A DNA stretch of 64,000 bases from UBA5738 sp964470995. Lineage in GTDB: Bacteria; Patescibacteriota; Minisyncoccia; Minisyncoccales; UBA5738. The stretch lies in NCBI GenBank assembly GCA_964470995.1, contig CAYYEP010000004.1, positions 3,498-67,497 on the forward strand. The letters are read 5' to 3'. A program made the position numbers and the translations under genes. The notes beneath the pieces are model-generated. The model did not search any database. It was not told the DNA's origin and worked only from the letters and a program-made list of their open reading frames with translations. Of this stretch, positions 35,501 to 42,897 are shown one piece after another. How positions within the stretch are numbered: the stretch's first letter is position 1; the number at the start of each line of letters is the position of its first letter.

Positions 35501-35885
35501 TGATGTTCCGGTTTTAAGCATTGACCGCAAAGTTATGAATATGGTTTTGGAAAATTTACTGACGAATGCTCTAAAATATACGCCGTCGGGCGGTATTGTA
35601 ACCCTGTCGGCCAAAAAGCAAGGGCAGGAGGTAGTTTTTGGCGTGGCGGATACGGGCAGGGGCATACCCAAGAAGCAATTTCATTTGTTGTTTAGCAAGA
35701 TGTTCCGTGCCAGTAATGTTGGTGATGCCACTGGTTACGGATTGGGTCTTTCGATGGCTAAAAGCGTAGTAGAACAGAGCGGCGGGAGAATTTGGGCGCA
35801 GACGAAGTTGAACCGGGGATCTACGTTTTTTGTAGCGATTCCGGTTTCCGGCATGAAGCGCAGGCAAATTACCTTCGAGTCTTAA
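32565..35885 (+). CDS. Soluble multi-PAS/GAF sensor histidine kinase
   Basis: 1106 residues without membrane segments. In order: PAS (about 36-145), PAS (157-268), GAF (285-448), PAS (463-580), PAS (612-730), PAS (752-865), then HisKA with phospho-acceptor His882 in SMASHQLRTPLA, and a HATPase domain with N-box NLLTNALKY, G1 VADTGRGIP and G2 GYGLGLSMAKS. The chain of cytosolic sensory domains suggests detection of redox state, light or small ligands, but no cofactor-binding residue can be assigned by eye. The nearest regulator gene is convergent, 370 bp downstream, so it is a candidate partner. Such a large kinase is unusual for a reduced genome. Confidence 0.92.
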   Translation: MSGARKKITEAGIEQAAEQVAGFELSRANKAKSGDIGNPMIVEYEASGKITLFNKRASEFFGYAAKEVLGKDISILAYGRSRTDDAKRGITGIHQNIFNDPADGGSHINANRRRDGRRVWVSWQSRPIVFKNGKPAIIAAAGRDVTYQIENDDSLRDLKKIVGSINDGVGIADRDGVLVFANEQAAKMIGYRSKEMVGKRIMDFVVDEDKKIIEEAFVRRREGFAGSYELRMKHRSGGVVETSIFGAPRYGRKGSYIGSYAIISDITERNRNERNLRRMNRTLRALGRANKALLRAGDEKNLLQDVCKIIAEECGNSMVWIGFAREDEEKGVDVAAQIGMARDYLQTINISWGDNDRGRSPMGTCIRTGKMRICRNIKKDPNFNLWRPIAERYGYASAAAFPLRSNGNTFGAIGIYSRNVDGFSDDETVLLGDLADNLAYGIVSLRLRNERQQNEDMLRKATRYLDSLLSFANSPIIVWGPDFRVTRFNTAAERLTGIKAAQALGKDADFFFSCTGIGRRRGSFKSVSLDQRWKTMEADFCRADGSRRAVVWNLANIYGYGTEIDKVVATIALGQDITDRKIAQEQIEKYLAELSREKKRIENLMLRIADEKKILDGIIENTEALIAYLDNRFNFVKVNTGYCREYNLAPKDMIGKNFFSFFADSEEEVKAMLKKLRREGVAIKQLAIPYYNERHPERGIVYRDLMASPIKDAAGNVSGIVLLYLDATQRVRNEKTLALHSRRLQQMVSDLRKLQMAVENASDIIFTADPHGMITSINNAVLSILGWCPQDLIGKSVTVLGGTERRQEHGAVWDSIRKQKKPFSGEIANTRIDGRTADFELHVSPIIDLRGEVISYIGIERDLTEAKAVSRAKEEFISMASHQLRTPLATISLSAQMLANGAIGNIDNEARGQIEEIFKITHQMASLIDLFLNASRIEMGRLEIDPHPLEVAPFLHEIIKSIGSLAAVKKIELKDEIAPDVPVLSIDRKVMNMVLENLLTNALKYTPSGGIVTLSAKKQGQEVVFGVADTGRGIPKKQFHLLFSKMFRASNVGDATGYGLGLSMAKSVVEQSGGRIWAQTKLNRGSTFFVAIPVSGMKRRQITFES

Positions 35886-35919
35886 GAAACGTCTGAGTTG
35901 GTAAAAAATTCATCGCCCT

Positions 35920-36111
35920 GCTAAATGCAAGGGGTATTAAAGTTTGTTTTAATAAATTACCCCGGGGCAGAGCCCCGCGGTAATCTTTATGTTTCGCTTA
36001 TGCTACGCGTTAGGAAAAGTTTGTTTATAGTTTTCGCTACGCTACGGGCAGTTATTCATCCCCGCGTCAAAGCAGGCAGGGTATTCTGGCAGATAAATAA
36101 ACTATTTTGGG
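35920..36111 (-). repeat. Dispersed repeat, copy B (solo end, inverted)
   Basis: Reverse-complement homologue of 20862-21048 with the same ordered blocks and a GC-rich stem (GGGGCAGAGCCCC at 35964-35976). No transposase fragment accompanies it, so it behaves like a MITE or solo element end. Confidence 0.65.
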
Positions 36112-36252
36112 GGTTAAATAAGACCTTTGCAAATTTTTCCGTGTCCGGGCGCCTTTTTTTTGAAAAACATCTTTGAGGTATTCTTTTAAAATATAGACTC
36201 GATCATGCAAAATCAAAAATCAACTTCGCAGAGGTTTTTTGAGTTTAGAGCA

Positions 36253-36930
36253 TTATTTGGAGCGGAGGCGGTAACCAACTCCGCGGATAGTTTCTAAAAG
36301 TTTGCGGGAGCGGTTTTTGTCGATTTTGGAGCGCAAGCGGTTAATATAGACATCGACAATGTTGGACATTGAATCGAAGTCGAAGTCCCAGATATTTTGC
36401 AAGATGTCTTCGCGTTCGAGTACTTGGTCGGGATGGCGCATAAAATATTCCATCAGCCTGAATTCTTTGAGGGTGAGTTTAAGCGTTTTACCGCCGCGCG
36501 AGGCGCTTTTCATAGATGGCACCAGAATAAGATCGTTGACCTTGAGTTCTGTAGCGATCACCGGTTTGGGCCGGCGGGTGAGGGCGCGGATACGTGCCAG
36601 CAGTTCGTTAAAGTGAAATGGTTTCACCAGATAATCATCGGCGCCGGCATCCAGCAGGGTGACTTTGTCTTCAAGCGAATCGCGCGCGGTCAGAACCAGA
36701 ATGGGGAGGGAGATGTTGAGTTTGCGGACATCGCGGCAGACTTCCAAACCGCTTTTTTGGGGCAGGGTGAGGTCGGCAATGACCAGATCGTAATCCTGGT
36801 GGTGCATTTCAATGCGCCGCTGGCCGGTTTCTCCATCGAGAACGTAATCGACGGCATAGCCTTCGCGAGTGAGGCCGATTTTGACGATCTTGGCCAGGTT
36901 TTCCTCGTCCTCGATAATAAGAATTTTCAT
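36253..36930 (-). CDS. OmpR/PhoB-family response regulator
   Basis: 225 residues. The receiver domain has the acidic pair IIEDEE, phospho-acceptor Asp near 53 (VIADLTLPQ), Thr in VLTARD and Lys in LVKPF. The C-terminal winged helix shows LTLKEFRLMEYFMRHPDQV and DVYINRLRSKID...GVGYRL, the OmpR DNA-recognition region. It would activate or repress promoters after phosphorylation. It is not in an operon with a kinase; the multi-PAS kinase lies convergent next door. A minus-strand promoter is plausible: TATACT (36957-36962) with ATGAAA (36981-36986). Confidence 0.93.
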   Translation of the reverse strand: MKILIIEDEENLAKIVKIGLTREGYAVDYVLDGETGQRRIEMHHQDYDLVIADLTLPQKSGLEVCRDVRKLNISLPILVLTARDSLEDKVTLLDAGADDYLVKPFHFNELLARIRALTRRPKPVIATELKVNDLILVPSMKSASRGGKTLKLTLKEFRLMEYFMRHPDQVLEREDILQNIWDFDFDSMSNIVDVYINRLRSKIDKNRSRKLLETIRGVGYRLRSK

Positions 36931-37227
36931 GGTTTTAAGGATTGATTTTACTTTAGAGTATATTCGTACAATAATTAATATTTCATTAATTTAAAACTGG
37001 CAAGCGAGATGTTGCCGGAGATAGAGTTTAAAAAACAACCCCTTATCGGGCTGGTTTTTTTGTATTTTGGAGTTGTTTTCTGTGTTCTTTTGACGATTCG
37101 GCAGCGCGACCCTTTCAATAACACCGGATACTAAAAACACAGAAAATACTACTTTATGGAGACCGCGCTATTGGAAGCGGAGTTTTTTGGGGGTATGATT
37201 TAATAATAATTTTAAATTATCGAATAA
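36931..37227. other. Divergent intergenic region with long inverted repeat
   Basis: TTTTCTGTGTT (37076-37086) and AACACAGAAAA (37136-37146) form an 11-bp stem around 49 bases. A weak terminator-like hairpin with seven T lies near 37034-37061. A small structured RNA is possible but unsupported otherwise. Confidence 0.4.
37171..37199 (+). promoter_or_regulatory. Predicted promoter of the MFS-ABC unit
   Basis: TTGGAA 37171-37176, 17-bp spacer, TATGAT 37194-37199, 29 bp before the start codon. Confidence 0.7.
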
Positions 37228-37824
37228 ATGGGTTTTTTAAATGTGGTTGCTTACTTATTTCCGCCACGGAAGCTGAATAAGAGTTTGCGGATATTGATAT
37301 CGGTCAATACGATAATGGTATTTATCGTGGCGATGCTGGCTCCTTTTTACGCGATTTTCGTAAAAGAGATTGGAGGTGATTTGGCGGTGGCGGGTTTTAC
37401 TTGGGCGGTTTATCCGATTGTGGCGGGAATGCTGACGTTCTTTTTCAGCCGGTGGGAAATGAGGGTAAAAGAGCAGGAATTATTAATGGCGGTGGGCTAT
37501 TTTATTCGCGGACTGGTATTTTTGAGCTATGCTTTTATGGGGGGGGTTGCGCAATTGATATTCACGCAGATATTATGGGGGATCGGCACGGCATTGAGCA
37601 CTCCGGCTTTTGACGCGACTTACAGTTCCCATACCAGTCGGGAGGGTTCAATCGCCGAATGGGGCCAGTGGGAGGGAATGGCTAATGTTGCGAGTGGCAT
37701 TGCGGCGCTGATTAGCGGTATCGTGATTCAGCAGGTGGGGTATTTTTGGCTTTTTTTGGGAATGTCGGCGGCATCAATAATTCTGGGTATTTATATTTGG
37801 CTGTTGCCGCGCGATTTATTATGA
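37228..37824 (+). CDS. Half-size MFS-like membrane protein
   Basis: 198 residues with about six membrane helices, half the twelve of a normal major facilitator. The LAPFYAIFVKEIGG start, FFFSRWEMRVKEQ loop and GTALSTPAFDATYSSHTSR segment resemble the N-terminal half of MFS proteins. The frame closes cleanly and no second half follows, so it may be a real half transporter that works as a dimer, or a truncated gene. It precedes an ABC exporter by 43 bp and probably shares its promoter. Confidence 0.7.
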   Translation: MGFLNVVAYLFPPRKLNKSLRILISVNTIMVFIVAMLAPFYAIFVKEIGGDLAVAGFTWAVYPIVAGMLTFFFSRWEMRVKEQELLMAVGYFIRGLVFLSYAFMGGVAQLIFTQILWGIGTALSTPAFDATYSSHTSREGSIAEWGQWEGMANVASGIAALISGIVIQQVGYFWLFLGMSAASIILGIYIWLLPRDLL

Positions 37825-37867
37825 TGTGAATAGATTTCAAGCGGAGTTTGAGAAATAAAACCTGGTT

Positions 37868-38668
37868 ATGGTGGAAAATATCATTGAAGTCAAGCGTCTG
37901 GTAAAAAAATTCGGAGAATTAAATGCTGTGGACGATATAAGTTTTTCGGTGGGTACGGGAGAGATATTTGCTTTTTTGGGGCCGAATGGCGCCGGTAAGT
38001 CGACAACAATAAAGATGATGACAACGCTGTTGCTGCCGACTTCGGGAAGCATTGTTATTGATGGCCATGATGCGGTCAAGGACCCGGCGGCGGCGAGGAG
38101 GTCGTTTGGTATCGTATTTCAGGATCCCAGCTTAGACGACGAGCTGACGGCGCAGGAAAACATGGAGTTTCATGGAATTTTGTACGACATTCCGGCGAAA
38201 ACGCGGCGGGAACGGGTGGAGCAGCTCTTGAAATTTGTGGAAATGTGGGATCGGCGCAATAGATTGGTTAAGGAATTTTCCGGCGGGATGAAACGGCGGC
38301 TTGAGATAGCGCGAGGTTTGTTGCATCATCCGAAAGTTATTTTTTTGGATGAGCCGACAATAGGGCTTGATCCTCAAACGCGCAATCATATGTGGAATTA
38401 CCTGCGCGGTTTGAATCGAACCGAAGGAACGACGGTTTTTTTAACGACGCATTATATGGATGAGGCCGAGCAGATCGCGGGCCGGGTGGCGATAATGGAT
38501 CATGGGCATATTGTCGCGATAGGTTCGGCGCAAGATCTAAAGGCAAAAACCGCTTCCAAGACTCTCGAAGAAGCGTTTTTGTGTTTGACCGGAACCCAAT
38601 TAAGGGAAGAGAACGCTGATTCAAATAAGGGACGGCGTATGCAGATGTGGCATGGGGGCCGCCGTTAG
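37868..38668 (+). CDS. ABC-2 exporter ATP-binding protein
   Basis: 266 residues: Walker A GPNGAGKST, Q-loop VFQDP, signature FSGGMKRR, Walker B VIFLDEPTIGLD and H-loop LTTHYMDEAE. The DrrA/CcmA-like layout with a C-terminal EEAFLCLTG tail is typical of drug or polysaccharide exporters. It pairs with the ABC-2 permease 22 bp downstream. Substrate unknown. Confidence 0.94.
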   Translation: MVENIIEVKRLVKKFGELNAVDDISFSVGTGEIFAFLGPNGAGKSTTIKMMTTLLLPTSGSIVIDGHDAVKDPAAARRSFGIVFQDPSLDDELTAQENMEFHGILYDIPAKTRRERVEQLLKFVEMWDRRNRLVKEFSGGMKRRLEIARGLLHHPKVIFLDEPTIGLDPQTRNHMWNYLRGLNRTEGTTVFLTTHYMDEAEQIAGRVAIMDHGHIVAIGSAQDLKAKTASKTLEEAFLCLTGTQLREENADSNKGRRMQMWHGGRR

Positions 38669-38690
38669 GCTTGGTTTTTTTTAAAACAAT

Positions 38691-39440
38691 ATGTTCGATA
38701 AAATCTATATTTTGTGGTTGCGCCAGTTGAAGCGATATTGGCGGTCCAAACCGAGAATGATCGGTTCTTTGGGACAGCCGTTGCTTTTTTTGTTGGCTTT
38801 GGGGTATGGCATGGGCTCGGTTTACCAAAAAGCCGGACAGGGGAATTATATCGATTTTCTCGCGCCGGGAATTATCGGGATGAGCATAATTTTTACGGCG
38901 ATATTCTCGGGAATAGAAATTATCTGGGATCGGCAGTTTGGTTTTTTGAAGGAGGTGATGGCGGCGCCGATGTCGCGTTTGGAAATAATGATCGGTTGGA
39001 CGCTGGGCGGAGCGACGGTGGCATTCCTCCAGGGGATGATTGTTTTAGTAATTTCGATTTTTGCGGGTTTTTGTCCGCAAAGCGCGGGCGGAGTGGCGGC
39101 GGTATTGCCGGTAATGTTTTTGGTGGCGGTTCTATTTACGGCGTTAGGGATTGCAATTGCGTCGCCGTTAAATGATATGCAGGGATTTCAGTTAATTATG
39201 AATTTTTTGGTGATGCCATTATTCTTCCTTTCGGGGGCGTTGTTTCCGTTGCAGGACGCACCACCGGTTCTTTCGATAATTGCCTCGTTTGACCCATTGT
39301 CTTATGGCGTAGATGCTTTTCGGGGATTACTGATTGGTACGACCCATTACGGTTTGAGTATGGATATTGCGGTATTATGCGTATTTACGGTGCTGTTTGT
39401 TTGGATCGGAAGCTACCTTTTTAACCGGATACAGATTTGA
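38691..39440 (+). CDS. ABC-2 exporter membrane subunit
   Basis: 249 residues, six predicted membrane helices, DrrB-like. The motif FLKEVMAAPMSRLEIMIGWTLGG is the conserved ABC-2 cytosolic loop and MPLFFLSGALFPLQ the hydrophobic signature. Two copies would join two ATPase subunits. It closes the unit that starts with the MFS-like gene. Confidence 0.92.
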   Translation: MFDKIYILWLRQLKRYWRSKPRMIGSLGQPLLFLLALGYGMGSVYQKAGQGNYIDFLAPGIIGMSIIFTAIFSGIEIIWDRQFGFLKEVMAAPMSRLEIMIGWTLGGATVAFLQGMIVLVISIFAGFCPQSAGGVAAVLPVMFLVAVLFTALGIAIASPLNDMQGFQLIMNFLVMPLFFLSGALFPLQDAPPVLSIIASFDPLSYGVDAFRGLLIGTTHYGLSMDIAVLCVFTVLFVWIGSYLFNRIQI

Positions 39441-39599
39441 TTTGGTTTTTGGGAACGGATTGCCAATGATAAATTCAAGACAGTCGTTGAGGAGCGACAT
39501 TAAAATGCAAATAAATTTGGCAATTGGAGATGCGTTTTTTTTGACAAATACTTATTATTATGTTTTTTAAAGGTAGTAATTCAATAGGAAGTGATACGA

Positions 39600-40229
39600 A
39601 TGGATTTTCAAATGGATTTTCAAATATGGAATGCGTGGGTTAAATCGTGCCGGCTGGAATTCCGGGAGTTGCTCAAGTAGCGGTGTCCGGAGTTCGGACT
39701 CGAATTATATGAATTAGCGGATTTTGAATCGGGTTGCGGCGATCTGTGCTTGCGGGCTTTGATAGGCAGCCCGGCTGGGGCATTTATAGGCGTCGCGTGG
39801 GTTCAGACGAGTCTTTGGTCTTTTATGTGTTCTTCGGATTTATACGCGATTATCCAGCCGTGGGAAAATTTGGTAGTTCCTATGGGTATCAGCTTGAATC
39901 TGAAGCAGGATAACCGCGGCATAGCTGTACTTAATGTGGCGCAAAGCCGCGGGGTAACAACCCGGTATTTGGAGCAGAGGATCGGCGAGGGGTTCTATGC
40001 GCTGACAAAATTGCTGGAAGTCAACGCGCTTAGACCCAGATTCACGGGTCGGGTCGATTTTTCGCCAATGCTTCCGCCGCTAGACTGCCAGATACGCGAC
40101 TGGTTGCGCGAAAAGTGGGGATTACGGGCGGATCAATATCTAAAAGCGACCGCGGCGCTGAAATTCTCTTCTTTGTTATGGGATGACCAGCGAAAAGAAC
40201 TTGAAAACGCGGCAGTGGCGGTTCCGTAA
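39600..40229 (+). pseudogene. Gene of unknown function interrupted by an in-frame TAG
   Basis: From ATG 39600 one frame reads through 209 sense-like codons to TAA 40227-40229, except for TAG at 39678-39680 (codon 27). Both sides look like real protein: NAWVKSCRLEFRELLK before the stop and RCPEFGLELYELADFESG after it. The first codons are a tandem 12-bp duplication (MDFQMDFQ). TTG 39750 could restart translation and give 159 residues. TAG is a normal stop elsewhere in the window, so recoding is unlikely. Recent inactivation, an error or a restart are the options. I recognise no family. A terminator follows. Confidence 0.6.
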
Positions 40230-40250
40230 TCATAGCGATTGCGACTGTCG

Positions 40251-40272
40251 GGACTTTTTAAGTCCTTTTTTT
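40251..40272 (+). terminator. Intrinsic terminator
   Basis: GGACTT-TTT-AAGTCC hairpin followed by seven T. Confidence 0.75.
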
Positions 40273-40314
40273 GTAAAAATATGCGCGCATATTATTTTTT
40301 GCGGCTGGCTTGGC

Positions 40315-40323
40315 TGTGGATAA
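40315..40323 (-). promoter_or_regulatory. Perfect DnaA box
   Basis: TGTGGATAA, the reverse complement of consensus TTATCCACA. Confidence 0.55.
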
Positions 40324-40366
40324 CTTTGCCTATTGTATTTTTTGATAATACCGCTAGACTAATGTA

Positions 40367-40519
40367 ATGGTTTCGGTGAATCCGGGGCCAGAATATTGGT
40401 TCTGCACCCAATTTGATTGGAATCTCTGGAGTTTGGATTCGTTTAATAATTTCTCTTTTTTCCGCGCGGCGGAAAAATCTTTTTTGGCAGAATTTTGCCA
40501 GTTGTTTTTTGAGTTTTAA
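40367..40519 (+). CDS. Possible small protein, 50 aa
   Basis: ATG 40367 to TAA 40519. Rich in Phe, Trp and Ser with no Lys cluster. TTGTAT (40333-40338) and TAGACT (40355-40360) place a -10 box six bases before the ATG, and a weak terminator follows, so a single small gene is plausible. No family recognised. Confidence 0.35.
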   Translation: MVSVNPGPEYWFCTQFDWNLWSLDSFNNFSFFRAAEKSFLAEFCQLFFEF

Positions 40520-40530
40520 GTATGTATTTT

Positions 40531-40549
40531 CCGGGTTGGCCGGTTTTTT
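40531..40549 (+). terminator. Weak terminator
   Basis: Short CCGG/CCGG stem followed by six T. Confidence 0.4.
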
Positions 40550-40576
40550 AGTTAATTAACGCAGTCAAGAACCCGG

Positions 40577-40585
40577 TTATCCACA
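40577..40585 (+). promoter_or_regulatory. Perfect DnaA box near the glyA promoter
   Basis: TTATCCACA, six bases upstream of the glyA -35 element and in opposite orientation to the box at 40315. Confidence 0.55.
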
Positions 40586-40590
40586 ACGTT

Positions 40591-40620
40591 TTGCAAATGA
40601 ACCGCGAGACACGCTATAAT
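40591..40620 (+). promoter_or_regulatory. glyA promoter
   Basis: TTGCAA 40591-40596, 18-bp spacer, TATAAT 40615-40620. Leader of about 50 bases. Confidence 0.7.
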
Positions 40621-40678
40621 CAAAAGACACTAACGGCAACGGGCTCGCGAAAAACGGGCGGTTGCGGGCAAAAACGTT

Positions 40679-41908
40679 ATGGAAAAAATGATGTCGCTGA
40701 TAGAGCAGCATAACAAGTGGCGGAGCAGTTGTATTAACCTTATCGCGTCGGAAAACGTGATGTCGCCGATCTGCGAAAAGATGTATGTGTCGGATTTAAT
40801 GCACCGCTACGCGGAAGGCGTGCCTTTTAAACGTTTTTACCGCGGTTTGACATTTGTTGATCAAATTGAAGATATTACCCAGCAGGAATTTAAGAAACAC
40901 TTCGGCGCGAATTTTTGCGACGTAAGGCCTTTATCGGGCACGATCGCTAATTACGCGGCATTCGCGGCGATTTCGCAACGGGGCGACAAAATTTTATCTC
41001 TAGGGATAGAGCACGGTTCGCACGTGTCGCATGAAAAACCGGGCGCGGCGGGTACTTTGGGGTTGGAAGTCGGCGGTTTGATTTTTAACGATGACTGCAC
41101 TATGAACGCCGAAGTTTCGTGCCGGAAAATCCTTGACGAGAAACCGAAATTTATTGTGATTGGCGGGTCGGTCATCTTGTTTCCACAGCCGATAAGGGAA
41201 TTGCGCCAGGCGTGCGATCAGGTAGGCGCCAAGATTATTTACGATGCGGCTCATGTTCTGGGTTTGATTGCCGCGGGTATTTTTCAGGATCCGCTGGCTG
41301 AAGGGGCGGATTTGATTACGACTTCGACCCATAAAACGTTTCCCGGGCCGCAGGGCGGCATTATCATGGGCAATGTCGATGAGGCGACCCAAAAAAAGAT
41401 CCAGCTGGCGGTATTTCCGCAATTTTCGTCGAATCATCATTTGCACCGGATGCCGGCTTTGTACGCCGCGTTGCGTGAAATGCAAATGTACGGAAGAGAT
41501 TACGCGGCGCAGATTGTAAAAAATGCCCAGGCGCTGGCCGGTGCGCTTTACGAGATTGGTTTTAATGTATTGGCCAAGGATCGCGGTTTTACCCAATCGC
41601 ATCAGGTATTGGTTGATTGCGGGCAGCCGGGGGCGGGCCATGAAGCGGCGGTGGCGCTGGAGGCGGCCAATATAATTTTGAATAAAAATATTATTCCGGG
41701 CGAAGGGCAGAGCGTAAAAAATCCCCGCGGTATTCGCATCGGGGTGCAGGAAATGACTCGGTTTGGGATGAAAGAAAGTGAAATGAAGGATATTGCCAGG
41801 TTTATCAAGCGCGTGGTATTGGATAAAGAAAATACGGAGGCAGTCAAAAAAGACGTGATTGCATTCCGCCAAAATTTCCAGGTTATCAAATATTCCCATA
41901 ACCAATGA
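40679..41908 (+). CDS. glyA: Serine hydroxymethyltransferase, archaeal-like
   Basis: 409 residues of a PLP enzyme. NLIASENVMSP is the SHMT N-terminal motif, STHKTFPGPQGG carries the PLP-binding Lys, and YDAAHVLGLIA the Asp that contacts the cofactor nitrogen. It interconverts serine and glycine while charging a pterin with a one-carbon unit. The sequence around RFYRGLTFVDQIE resembles archaeal forms more than E. coli GlyA (from memory). Translation is coupled to the next small gene by an ATGA overlap. DnaA boxes flank the upstream region. Confidence 0.92.
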   Translation: MEKMMSLIEQHNKWRSSCINLIASENVMSPICEKMYVSDLMHRYAEGVPFKRFYRGLTFVDQIEDITQQEFKKHFGANFCDVRPLSGTIANYAAFAAISQRGDKILSLGIEHGSHVSHEKPGAAGTLGLEVGGLIFNDDCTMNAEVSCRKILDEKPKFIVIGGSVILFPQPIRELRQACDQVGAKIIYDAAHVLGLIAAGIFQDPLAEGADLITTSTHKTFPGPQGGIIMGNVDEATQKKIQLAVFPQFSSNHHLHRMPALYAALREMQMYGRDYAAQIVKNAQALAGALYEIGFNVLAKDRGFTQSHQVLVDCGQPGAGHEAAVALEAANIILNKNIIPGEGQSVKNPRGIRIGVQEMTRFGMKESEMKDIARFIKRVVLDKENTEAVKKDVIAFRQNFQVIKYSHNQ

Positions 41909-42171
41909 ATATGCTCAACGAAGCCAATCCGGAACAAATATATCCTGCAGAAACCACGGAGTTTGAGTTAAAGCTATCAGAGAAGAAAGAAGTTACTATT
42001 GATTTTGCGCCGCTTACATTGAAGATTGGACAGGAGGGAAAAATAGTTGCGAAAATGCTTGGCGGCCAAAAAATTAAAGCAATAATTTATCAAATTGCGG
42101 CGGTTGCATTGGAAATTAATAAAGATTGCGATCCGCGCGAAGTCGTTAGCCGATATATGGAAAATAGATAA
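41905..42171 (+). CDS. Hypothetical protein coupled to glyA, 88 aa
   Basis: Unrecognised. An acidic N-terminal third leads to a short beta-rich section (KKEVTIDFAPLTLKI) and a helical end (AAVALEINKDCDPREVVSRYM). The ATGA overlap with the glyA stop implies co-translation and a related role, but no motif shows which. Confidence 0.55.
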   Translation: MNMLNEANPEQIYPAETTEFELKLSEKKEVTIDFAPLTLKIGQEGKIVAKMLGGQKIKAIIYQIAAVALEINKDCDPREVVSRYMENR

Positions 42172-42356
42172 ACGATGATTCGAGAGGAACTGAAAGCGGC
42201 GATCAAATCCGGTTTCATTAAAATTTGACTGCTGTATCGGTCGCGCAAATTGGTCTTTGGATTTAAATTCTGGAAGGGCAGTTGCCTGCGTTTTGGGAGA
42301 GGCTGGCCTCAAAAATAGAAAATACAATCCTTTGGCGACGGTAACTATGGGCTGTA

Positions 42357-42384
42357 TTGCAATCTTGACCATAAATGCTATACT
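42357..42384 (+). promoter_or_regulatory. Promoter of the RRM gene
   Basis: TTGCAA 42357-42362, 16-bp spacer, TATACT 42379-42384. Confidence 0.6.
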
Positions 42385-42390
42385 ACGGGT

Positions 42391-42407
42391 GCAAGCGCAG
42401 CGCTTGC
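42391..42407 (+). promoter_or_regulatory. Stem-loop at the 5' end of the RRM mRNA
   Basis: GCAAGCGC-A-GCGCTTGC, a perfect inverted repeat at the expected transcription start, within a leader of about 100 bases. Confidence 0.6.
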
Positions 42408-42490
42408 GTAGGTGTACTCATAGGTTTCTTCAACTGCAAAGTTAAGTTCAGCCGGCGAGTGGTCGGACCTACCAAAAATATTTCAATTCA

Positions 42491-42793
42491 ATGAACAAGA
42501 AATTATACGTAGGTGGTTTGCCTTACAGCACCACTCAGGACGGCTTGAGAGAAGGATTCGCGGCCGCCGGCAACGTCGTTTCGGCGATTATTATCACCGA
42601 TAAGATGTCCGGTCGCTCGAAAGGTTTCGGATTCGTAGAGTTCGATACCGAAGAGGAGGCTACGAAAGCTATCGAGATGTTCAACGGCAAGGATTTCGAA
42701 GGTCGCCGCATCACGGTAAGTGAGGCGCGCCCGATGGAGCCCCGCCCGAGACGCGACTTCAATCGGAATGACGATTTCGGCAACGAACAATAG
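42491..42793 (+). CDS. RRM-domain RNA-binding protein
   Basis: 100 residues, one RNA recognition motif: RNP2 KLYVGGLP and RNP1 KGFGFVEF are both canonical. The tail is Arg/Asn/Asp-rich (PRRDFNRNDDFG), as in the small cyanobacterial Rbp proteins. It probably acts as an RNA chaperone in cold or stress. The structured leader invites autoregulation. A strong terminator follows. Confidence 0.93.
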   Translation: MNKKLYVGGLPYSTTQDGLREGFAAAGNVVSAIIITDKMSGRSKGFGFVEFDTEEEATKAIEMFNGKDFEGRRITVSEARPMEPRPRRDFNRNDDFGNEQ

Positions 42794-42807
42794 TTTTTGC
42801 CAACAAA

Positions 42808-42834
42808 GCTCTCCCGCTTAGCGGGAGAGCTTTT
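42808..42834 (+). terminator. Intrinsic terminator of the RRM gene
   Basis: GCTCTCCCGC-TTA-GCGGGAGAGC hairpin followed by TTTT. Confidence 0.88.
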
Positions 42835-42897
42835 GATTGCAGTTTGGGATTCTTTTTTGTGGTCGGTAAGAGTTTATAAGCGGATAATCCAAATTAT

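Noticed and set aside
39600..40229. TAG as a sense codon
   Set aside because: Many intact genes (gajA, both M14 genes, the glutamate synthase core and others) end with TAG, and their families end at those points.
40251..40678. Calling this region the chromosomal origin
   Set aside because: Two DnaA boxes alone are not enough. No dnaA or dnaN gene and no cluster of boxes is visible, and skew could not be computed.
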